Below, in pieces: positions 7,333 to 12,339 of a DNA stretch of 12,339 nt; position 1 is the first letter of the stretch, and the number at the start of each line of letters is the position of its first letter. Origin of the DNA: an uncultured Eubacteriales bacterium. Lineage in GTDB: Bacteria > Bacillota > Clostridia > Oscillospirales > Oscillospiraceae. The notes under the pieces are model-generated. The model did no database searches and was not told the origin of the DNA. It saw nothing but the letters and a program-made list of their open reading frames with translations. The stretch lies in contig USCO01000054.1 of the NCBI GenBank assembly GCA_900553135.1, positions 1-12,339 of the forward strand, read 5' to 3'. The position numbers and the translations under genes were made by a program.

Positions 7333-7387
7333 AAATGATTCCCTCCGTTGCGGCCACAGCCGCGGTTTTCTTCTTGGTATGTGCCCC

Positions 7388-7416
7388 ATTATAGAGGATT
7401 CTTCCCGCTTTTGCAA
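7388..7416 (-). promoter_or_regulatory. Sigma-A promoter of gltX
   Basis: Reading the minus strand, TTGCAA (7416-7411) and a perfect TATAAT (7393-7388) are separated by exactly 17 nt. Transcription would begin near 7381, giving a leader of about 49 nt before the ATG. That is too short for a T-box riboswitch, so constitutive expression is likely. Confidence 0.8.
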
Positions 7417-7484
7417 CCCGCCTTTCGCCGCTTTCCCTCCTCCCCTGCAGATTATGAAGAAACCGTGAAATTCCCCTGCCGCCG

Positions 7485-7513
7485 TTGCCAGAAGGCGAAA
7501 AATGTGCTATGCT
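7485..7513 (+). promoter_or_regulatory. Extended -10 promoter of trpS
   Basis: TTGCCA (7485-7490) and TATGCT (7508-7513) are 17 nt apart, and TG at 7505-7506 adds an extended -10 element. The start site would be near 7520, leaving a leader of about 50 nt with no room for a T-box or a trp attenuator. Confidence 0.6.
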
Positions 7514-7568
7514 GTATCAGTATGATTCTGCATATGGGGTTGGTCCCCAAGTAAGGTTGTGTTTGATC

Positions 7569-8573
7569 ATGGAAGAAATGAAAAAGAAAGTAATGCTCTC
7601 CGGCATTCAGCCCAGCGGCGACCTGCATCTTGGCAACTACCTGGGCGCCATTAAGAACTGGGGCGCTCGGGCCGATGAGTTTGACTGTTACTACTTTATG
7701 GCGGACATGCACACCATCACCGTGCGTCAGACCCCCGCCGACCTGCGCCGCCGCACCCTGGAGCAGCTGGCTCAGTACATCGCCTGCGGACTGGCCCCGG
7801 AGAAGAACACCCTGTTCATCCAGTCTCACGTCCCCGCCCACGCGGAGCTGGGCTGGGTGCTGAACTGCTACACCATGTTCGGTGAGCTCTCCCGCATGAC
7901 TCAGTTTAAGGATAAGTCCGCCAAGCATGCCGACAACATCAACGGCGGTCTCTTCACCTATCCTGCCCTCATGGCGGCCGACATCCTGCTCTACCAGCCC
8001 GATTTCGTCCCCGTGGGCAACGACCAGAAGCAGCACGTGGAGCTCACCCGCAATGTGGCCCAGCGGTTCAACAATGTCTACGGCGACGTGTTCAAGATCC
8101 CCGAGCCCTTCATCCCCAAGACCGGCGCCCGGATCATGTCCCTCAACGCCCCTGACAGCAAGATGAGCAAGTCCATGCCCGAGGGCTGCGTGTTCCTCAT
8201 GGAGAAGCCCGAGGACATCCAGCGCAAGTTCAAGCGGGCCATCACCGACAGCGACACGGAAAATTGCGTCCGCTTTGACCCCGAGAACAAGCCCGGCGTG
8301 TCCAACCTCATGAGCATCTACGCCGCCGTCACCGGCAAGAGCATGGAGGAGATCGAGGCCGAGTTTGCCGGTCAGGGCTATGGCAAGTTCAAGCCCGCCG
8401 TGGGCGAGGCCGTCATCGAGTGCCTGCGTCCCATCCGGGAGGAGGCCCAGCGCATCCTGGCCGACAAGGCTTATCTGGAGAGCGTCTACAAGGCCGGCGC
8501 CGAGAAGGCTGGCTACGTGGCCAACAAGACCCTGCGCAAGGTTTATAAGAAGGTGGGCTTCGTCCCCCGCTAA
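7569..8573 (+). CDS. trpS: Tryptophanyl-tRNA synthetase
   Basis: This class Ic aminoacyl-tRNA synthetase charges tRNA-Trp; 334 residues is typical for bacterial TrpRS. The N-terminal block SGIQPSGDLHLGNYLGA carries the HIGH-type motif HLGN (20-23), and KMSKS lies at 198-202 within APDSKMSKSMPEG. The tryptophan-recognition region LMAADILLYQPDFVPVGNDQ includes Asp138, matching the conserved indole-binding Asp of bacterial TrpRS, and GNDQKQH (150-156) follows. The start at 7569 is chosen because it lies downstream of the predicted promoter and gives normal length; the longer frame would begin inside the promoter. The ribosome site is weak (TAAGG at 7552-7556, about 12 nt away), so the ATG three codons later (7578) remains possible. 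It is divergent from gltX. Confidence 0.97.
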   Translation: MEEMKKKVMLSGIQPSGDLHLGNYLGAIKNWGARADEFDCYYFMADMHTITVRQTPADLRRRTLEQLAQYIACGLAPEKNTLFIQSHVPAHAELGWVLNCYTMFGELSRMTQFKDKSAKHADNINGGLFTYPALMAADILLYQPDFVPVGNDQKQHVELTRNVAQRFNNVYGDVFKIPEPFIPKTGARIMSLNAPDSKMSKSMPEGCVFLMEKPEDIQRKFKRAITDSDTENCVRFDPENKPGVSNLMSIYAAVTGKSMEEIEAEFAGQGYGKFKPAVGEAVIECLRPIREEAQRILADKAYLESVYKAGAEKAGYVANKTLRKVYKKVGFVPR

Positions 8574-8901
8574 CCTACTTTTTTCGAGAAAAAAGTAGGC
8601 AAAAAAGCTTTCTGCGAAGCTATGCTTCGCTTCTGCCACGCTCGTAGATGGTGGAAAATGGGAAGTTTTTCCCCGCTTCTACCTTTTCAAAGCAAGAAAT
8701 GGGCAAAAAGCTTTCTGCGAAACTCCGTTTCGCCTCTGCCCCGCTCATGGGTAGTGAAAAACTGAAAGCCCTTCCCCGCTCTTACCTTTTATTGATCTAT
8801 AAAAACAGGAAAAAGCGTTTTGGAAACTTGGTTTTCCCGCTACCCGTCGGTAGACACTCAAAGAAAGCAAATCCCCGCTCTTATTCCTTATAAAAGCGGG
8901 C
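8574..8901. repeat. Degenerate tandem repeat, about three units of roughly 100-104 nt, with conserved hairpins
   Basis: Three units can be aligned by eye, starting near 8575, 8679 and 8782, with the beginning of a fourth near 8881. Each starts with a C(T)TACCTTTT-like stretch and runs through an A-rich GGCAAAAAGC segment, a short hairpin, a GTAG/GAAAA segment and a final TCCCCGCT. The short hairpins are 8614-8630 (7-bp stem), 8717-8733 (7-bp stem) and 8822-8836 (6-bp stem). The first unit opens with a perfect 11-bp hairpin (8574-8599, loop CGAG) just after the trpS stop; it may aid trpS termination although no T-run follows it. The array ends with an 11-bp, one-mismatch hairpin at 8874-8900. 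Small ORFs across the array have no ribosome site and are not called as genes. Confidence 0.7.
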
Positions 8902-8922
8902 AAACCGCGCTTTAAGAAATGA

Positions 8923-8959
8923 CCGTTTCCCTCTGCCCCCTTTGGGCAGAGGGAAACGG
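8923..8959. other. Perfect 16-bp hairpin just upstream of tagO
   Basis: ccgtttccctctgccc (8923-8938) and gggcagagggaaacgg (8944-8959) are perfect inverted repeats around a 5-nt CCTTT loop. No T-run follows on the plus strand, so it is not a standard terminator for trpS. It ends 28 nt before the tagO ATG and 15 nt before its ribosome site, so it could affect mRNA stability or leader structure. I find no convincing promoter for tagO between 8574 and 8987. Confidence 0.75.
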
Positions 8960-8987
8960 AAATCAAAATCAATCGAGGTATTTTCTC

Positions 8988-10157
8988 ATGCCTGTTCAAG
9001 TCTCTGTTTTAGGGGCGGTGACGGCAGCCCTGCTGGTGGCCGCCGTGGTCGCCTTTATCACCACGCCGGTGGTCCGCTCTCTGGCCTTCCGCATCGGCGC
9101 GGTGGACGTACCCAAGGATAACCGCCGCATGCACAACCACCCCATCCCCCGCATGGGCGGTCTGGCCATCTTCTTTGGCTTTATCCTCAGCGCCATCATT
9201 TTCGTCCCTCTGGAGACGCCCATCCGCGGCATGCTGCTGGGCGGCGTGATCATTGTGATCCTGGGCATCTTTGATGATATCTATGCCCTGCCCGCCAAGC
9301 CCAAGTTTCTGATTCAGATCGTCTCCGCCCTCATTGCTGTGCTCATGGGCAACCAGATCGACGTTCTCTCCAACCCCAACATCTTCAGCAGCGACCCCTA
9401 CTGGGAGCTGGGCTGGCTGTCCATCCCCATCTCGGTGCTGTGGATCGTAGGCATCACCAACGCGGTGAACCTCATCGACGGACTGGACGGACTGGCCTGC
9501 GGCGTGTCCACCATCAGCTCCCTCACCATGCTGGTCATCGCCCTGGTAGCCGCCGAGCCCCAGGTGGCCTTCCTCATGGCCGCTCTTGCCGGGGCGTGTA
9601 TAGGTTTTCTCCCTTACAACCTCAACCCCGCCAAGATCTTCATGGGCGACACCGGCTCCACCTTTCTGGGCTTTATTTTGGCCACGGTGTCCATCCAGGG
9701 GTTGTTCAAATCCTACGCCATTATTTCCTTTGCAGTGCCCTTCCTCATGCTGGGCCTGCCCATCTTTGACACCTGCTTTGCCATCTTCCGCCGGGTGTCC
9801 CACGGACAAAGCCCCATGTCTCCCGACCGGGGCCACATCCATCACCGGCTCATCGACATGGGCTTTAACCAGAAGCAGGCCGTGGCCGTGCTCTACGTCA
9901 TCAGCGCCATCCTGGGCCTGTCCGCTGTGATGCTCACCACCACCAGCGCCCTGAAGGCCATGCTGTTCCTGCTGGCTCTGTGCGCTGCGGGCGGGGTCTC
10001 CGCCAAGCTCTATCTGGACCGGCTCAACGGCCGCACCCAGAACGACCCTCCCTCCCAGGGCCGCACCGGGGCCACCCCCCGCAAACTTCACCAGCCCCCC
10101 TCCGACGTGGCGGGCAACGACTATTTCTTTGGGGAAGAGGAGCGATCTGACAAATGA
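8988..10157 (+). CDS. tagO: Undecaprenyl-phosphate N-acetylglucosamine-1-phosphate transferase, TagO/WecA family
   Basis: This 389-residue polytopic membrane enzyme transfers GlcNAc-1-phosphate from UDP-GlcNAc to undecaprenyl phosphate, the first step of teichoic acid or other cell-wall glycopolymer synthesis. Family motifs are all present: DNRRMHNHPIPRMGG (44-58), the Mg-binding FDDIYALP (95-102), NAVNLIDGLDGLA (158-170), FMGDTGSTFLG (218-228) and the cytoplasmic HIHHRL (283-288) that separates WecA/TagO from MraY. About ten or eleven membrane helices are apparent, starting at residues 7-27. A polar, Pro/Arg-rich tail of about 45 residues after the last helix is longer than the core family needs. 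The ATG at 8988 is chosen because GAGGT (8975-8979) lies 8 nt upstream; the longer frame to 8919 would run through the upstream hairpin. Its stop overlaps the start of wecB (ATGA). Confidence 0.93.
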   Translation: MPVQVSVLGAVTAALLVAAVVAFITTPVVRSLAFRIGAVDVPKDNRRMHNHPIPRMGGLAIFFGFILSAIIFVPLETPIRGMLLGGVIIVILGIFDDIYALPAKPKFLIQIVSALIAVLMGNQIDVLSNPNIFSSDPYWELGWLSIPISVLWIVGITNAVNLIDGLDGLACGVSTISSLTMLVIALVAAEPQVAFLMAALAGACIGFLPYNLNPAKIFMGDTGSTFLGFILATVSIQGLFKSYAIISFAVPFLMLGLPIFDTCFAIFRRVSHGQSPMSPDRGHIHHRLIDMGFNQKQAVAVLYVISAILGLSAVMLTTTSALKAMLFLLALCAAGGVSAKLYLDRLNGRTQNDPPSQGRTGATPRKLHQPPSDVAGNDYFFGEEERSDK

Positions 10158-11305
10158 AACCTGTTACCGTTATGACCATTTTCGGTACCCGGCCCGAGGC
10201 CATTAAAATGGCCCCCCTGGCTCTGGAACTTCAGAAGCGGCCGGGCATCAACGCCCTGTGCTGCGTCACCGCCCAGCACCGGGAAATGCTGGACAGCGTG
10301 CTGGAGATTTTCAAGCTCAAGCCTGACTATGACCTGAACATCATGCAGCCCCGGCAGACCCTGTCCACCATCACCTCCAAGTGCCTCACCGGCATGGACG
10401 ATGTCCTCAACGAGGCCAAGCCCGACCTGGTTCTGGTCCACGGCGACACCTCCACCACCTTTGCCGGCGCCCTGGCCGCCTTCTACCACCAGATCCCTGT
10501 GGGTCACGTGGAGGCCGGTCTGCGCACCTACGACAAGTGGTCCCCCTTCCCCGAGGAGATGAACCGCAAGATGGTGGGCGCCATTGCCGACCTACACTTC
10601 TGCCCCACCTTGGCCAACCGGGAGAACCTGCACCGGGAGAACATCAACCAGGGCGTGTTCCTCACGGGCAATACCGTCATTGATGCCCTCCAGACTACTG
10701 TTGTAAAGGAATTCACCTTTGCAGAGGATATTCTGAATCAGTTGGATTATGTCAATCGAAAAGTGATCCTGGTCACCTGCCACCGCCGGGAAAACTACGG
10801 CCAGCCCATGACCAACATCATGACCGCCCTGCGCCGTGTGGCCGACGCCTTCCCCGAGGTGGAGCTGGTCTACCCCGTCCACCTCTCCCCCGTGGTCCAG
10901 GAGGCCGCCCACAAGTATCTGGACAATCATCCCCGCATCCACCTCATCGCCCCTCTGGCGGTGGACGAGATGCACAACCTCATGGCCCGCTGCTACCTGG
11001 TCATGACCGACTCCGGCGGCCTGCAGGAGGAGGCTCCCGCCCTGGGCAAGCCCGTGCTGGTGCTGCGCAAGGAGACCGAGCGCCCCGAGGCCGTTGCGGC
11101 CGGTACCGTCAAGCTGGCCGGCGTGGAGGAGGACGTGATCTTCTCCATGGCCAGCGAGCTGCTCTCTAATCCTGAGGCTTACTCCGCCATGGCCCACGCG
11201 GTGAATCCCTACGGCGACGGCCATGCCTGCCGCCGCATCGCCGACGCCATCGAGTGGAAGTTCGGCCTGCGCCCCGAGCCTCCCCTCCCCTTTGGCGAGG
11301 AATGA
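10154..11305 (+). CDS. wecB: UDP-N-acetylglucosamine 2-epimerase (non-hydrolysing)
   Basis: This 383-residue cytoplasmic enzyme interconverts UDP-GlcNAc and UDP-ManNAc; its length matches WecB/MnaA. Signatures are the nucleotide-binding FGTRPEAIKMAPL (10-22), VHGDTSTT (95-102), GHVEAGLRT (117-125), PFPEEMNRK (131-139), LTGNTVIDAL (170-179), TCHRRENYG (208-216) and TDSGGLQEEAP near residue 290. Asp98, Glu120, Glu134 and His210 fall where the catalytic Asp95, Glu117, Glu131 and His213 of E. coli WecB are described. The start overlaps the tagO stop as ATGA, with GAGGAG (10137-10142) 11 nt upstream, so the two are translationally coupled. TagO plus this epimerase is the gene pair needed to start a ManNAc-GlcNAc teichoic-acid linkage unit (mnaA in Bacillus). 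A short AT-richer stretch lies at about 10690-10770. Confidence 0.95.
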   Translation: MKPVTVMTIFGTRPEAIKMAPLALELQKRPGINALCCVTAQHREMLDSVLEIFKLKPDYDLNIMQPRQTLSTITSKCLTGMDDVLNEAKPDLVLVHGDTSTTFAGALAAFYHQIPVGHVEAGLRTYDKWSPFPEEMNRKMVGAIADLHFCPTLANRENLHRENINQGVFLTGNTVIDALQTTVVKEFTFAEDILNQLDYVNRKVILVTCHRRENYGQPMTNIMTALRRVADAFPEVELVYPVHLSPVVQEAAHKYLDNHPRIHLIAPLAVDEMHNLMARCYLVMTDSGGLQEEAPALGKPVLVLRKETERPEAVAAGTVKLAGVEEDVIFSMASELLSNPEAYSAMAHAVNPYGDGHACRRIADAIEWKFGLRPEPPLPFGEE

Positions 11306-11326
11306 CCTGAGAAAGGGGATGAGCCC

Positions 11327-12106
11327 TTGGACGCGAAAAACCGCCTGATCATTGCCATCAGCATCACCTGTCTCATCGTGATCGCCATGTTCGCCAGCTT
11401 CGGGCGCACCCTGTTTCTCTCCAACATTCCCTCTGTCTCCCTGCCCCAGGCGGACGGCAGCCAGAGCGGTACCACCGGCGACTCCTCTCAAACCGACCCG
11501 GACCAGTACTGGCTGGTCAATGCCACTCCGGAGACAGTGCAGAGCATCATCTCCACCCTGTCCCGGCCGGACAGCTACTACCGGGAGCTGACGGTGGAGT
11601 CCTTCTGGACCAACGGCAGCAGCTCGGTGACGGTGCAGTTCTGGCAGGATGGGGACTGGTCCCACACCCGCCAGACTCTGGCCTCGGGAGCGGTGCGCCA
11701 CGATCTCACCGGAGAGGACACCTGGTACTACTGGTATGAGGGCTCCCAGTCCTGGGCCAGCTTCCCCGCGGGAGACTACGCCTCCGATCTCACTCAGCGC
11801 ATTCCCACCTATGAGACGGTACTGGAGCTGCCCCAGGAGGACATCACCCAGGCCGGATACGAGGAAAAGGCTGGGTATGCCTGCGTCTTGGTGGCCTTCG
11901 CCCTGGACGAGGGAGATGTCCAGCGGTATTGGATCAGCACGGACAACGGCCTGCTGGTCTGCGCGGAACGGGAAGTGGACGGCCAGCTGGTCTACCGTAT
12001 GACCGCCTCCTCCGCCATCCAGAGCCCCTGTCCCTCCACCGCATCCTTCGCCCTTCCCGACGGGACTCAGCTGCACACCCTCAACGCACAGCCGGCGGCA
12101 GAGTAA
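11327..12106 (+). CDS. Membrane-anchored extracytoplasmic protein of unknown function (possibly LolA-like fold)
   Basis: This 259-residue protein has one N-terminal hydrophobic helix (residues 7-23) behind a short KNR stretch; no lipobox surrounds Cys15, so it is probably an uncleaved signal anchor. A Ser/Thr/Gly/Asp-rich linker (about 36-62) leads to a beta-rich, Trp- and Tyr-rich domain (about 65-240) exposed outside the membrane. Alternating strands such as VTVQFWQDGDWSHTRQ and DTWYYWYEGSQSW, followed by a YEEKAGYACVLVAF stretch, suggest a LolA/LppX-type lipoprotein-carrier-like fold; this is a weak pattern-level guess. The start is TTG, supported by AAAGGGG (11312-11318) 8 nt upstream and by the anchor following at once. 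It lies 21 nt after wecB and is the last gene before the terminator, so it likely serves the same cell-wall polymer pathway. Confidence 0.75.
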   Translation: MDAKNRLIIAISITCLIVIAMFASFGRTLFLSNIPSVSLPQADGSQSGTTGDSSQTDPDQYWLVNATPETVQSIISTLSRPDSYYRELTVESFWTNGSSSVTVQFWQDGDWSHTRQTLASGAVRHDLTGEDTWYYWYEGSQSWASFPAGDYASDLTQRIPTYETVLELPQEDITQAGYEEKAGYACVLVAFALDEGDVQRYWISTDNGLLVCAEREVDGQLVYRMTASSAIQSPCPSTASFALPDGTQLHTLNAQPAAE

Positions 12107-12133
12107 ACGGGCGGGCTGTTTGGACCCCAATGG

Positions 12134-12162
12134 AAAACGGCCGCCTGTCAGGCGGCCGTTTT
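12134..12162. terminator. Intrinsic terminator of the tagO-wecB operon
   Basis: aaaacggccgcct (12134-12146) and aggcggccgtttt (12150-12162) pair perfectly over 13 bp around a 3-nt loop. Short A and T runs flank both sides, so it may also serve the convergent minus-strand gene, whose stop codon overlaps its right end. Confidence 0.85.
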
Positions 12163-12339
12163 ATGGTTTCTGCTCTCCCTGGTCTCCCAGTCCCAGCACC
12201 AGGGCCAGGCCGAGGGCCAGGACCAAGTCCATGTCCTCCCCCTCGGACCACAGCAGCAGCACGATGAGCAGCAACAGCAGATCTCCGCTGTCCATTCCAT
12301 CCAGGTGGAAGCGGTTCAGCAGCCCCTTGATGCCGTCGC
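12161..12339 (-). CDS. C-terminal end of a small Leu-rich, probably membrane-associated protein (partial)
   Basis: Reading leftwards from the window edge, the minus strand encodes 58 residues ending at a TAA (12163-12161); no start is visible, so the gene is cut by the window. The sequence DGIKGLLNRFHLDGMDSGD is followed by LLLLLIVLLLW, an acidic SEGEDMD, and LVLALGLALVLGLG, then a short polar tail. Two hydrophobic stretches with an acidic turn between them suggest a membrane hairpin or a tightly packed helical pair. Small proteins with an acidic D/E stretch followed by poly-Leu are common hypothetical proteins in Clostridia, often near sporulation or envelope genes, but I do not know a function. 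Support comes from the consistent hydrophobic pattern and from the stop lying at the shared terminator, as expected for a convergent gene. Confidence 0.55.
   Translation of the reverse strand, partial: DGIKGLLNRFHLDGMDSGDLLLLLIVLLLWSEGEDMDLVLALGLALVLGLGDQGEQKP

Noticed and set aside
6025..7338. 437-residue plus-strand open frame opposite gltX
   Set aside because: gltX on the minus strand has all its catalytic motifs; this frame has no ribosome site or recognisable domain and is a codon-bias shadow.
7485..7568. N-terminal extension of TrpS from a TTG at 7485
   Set aside because: The TTG is part of the predicted -35 box, and the extra 28 residues are not part of the normal TrpRS N-terminus.
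8648..8893. 81-residue plus-strand frame (and an 84-residue minus-strand frame at 8745-8999) in the trpS-tagO gap
   Set aside because: They translate the tandem repeat array, lack a ribosome site, and the apparent peptide repeats follow from the DNA repeats.
8781..8900. TATAAA sequences at 8798-8803 and 8889-8894 as tagO promoters
   Set aside because: Neither has a -35-like hexamer at 16-18 nt upstream, and the second is part of a hairpin.
8574..8901. CRISPR array
   Set aside because: The units are about 100 nt long, diverged along their whole length, and have no short identical repeats separated by unique spacers.
9009..10091. 360-residue minus-strand frame opposite tagO, and the similar 512-residue frame at 10592-12130
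   Set aside because: Both are Gly/His/Gln-rich low-information translations antisense to genes with clear family motifs.

Overview
The window looks like a chromosomal stretch from a high-GC member of the Clostridia, most likely an Oscillospiraceae gut bacterium of the Flavonifractor/Pseudoflavonifractor/Lawsonibacter type. The basis is GC-rich, C/G-ending codons, Gram-positive style Shine-Dalgarno sites (GGAGG, AAGGGG) before almost every gene, BcrAB-type transport genes, a TagO-type lipid-linked sugar transferase, and the style of the truncated surface protein at the left edge. The family assignment is inference; no taxonomic marker is present.

Layout. (1) 1-1256: the 3' part of a large secreted or surface protein, closed by a strong terminator. 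(2) 1294-2121: rlmA, a 23S rRNA guanine-N1 methyltransferase with an N-terminal zinc site. (3) 2141-5832: a compact operon with its own promoter and an operator-like palindrome over the -10. It encodes a BcrA-like ABC ATPase, an ABC-2 permease overlapping it by 8 nt, a possible 25-residue membrane peptide, a second ABC-2 permease and a sensor histidine kinase. No response regulator is present. It ends at a bidirectional terminator shared with the convergent gltX. (4) 5848-8573: divergent gltX (minus) and trpS (plus), each with a good predicted sigma-A promoter and a leader of about 50 nt, too short for a T-box. (5) 8574-8987: a 414-nt gene-free stretch holding a degenerate tandem array with a period of about 100-104 nt, whose internal hairpins show compensatory base changes, followed by a 16-bp perfect hairpin. 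(6) 8988-12162: an operon of tagO/wecA, wecB/mnaA (ATGA overlap) and a membrane-anchored extracytoplasmic protein of unknown function, ending at a terminator. (7) 12161-12339: the C-terminal end of a small Leu-rich protein on the minus strand.

How the genes may work together. tagO and wecB supply undecaprenyl-PP-GlcNAc and UDP-ManNAc, which suggests priming of a teichoic acid or other cell-wall polysaccharide; the third gene may act on the outer face of the membrane. The ABC operon resembles peptide-antibiotic export or immunity modules (BcrAB/LanFEG-like) with a built-in kinase. rlmA and the two aminoacyl-tRNA synthetases are translation housekeeping genes. The most unusual items are the covarying tandem repeat, the orphan kinase operon with its possible micropeptide, and the palindrome over the transporter promoter. 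I see no CRISPR array, tRNA, rRNA, transposase, integrase or prophage gene.
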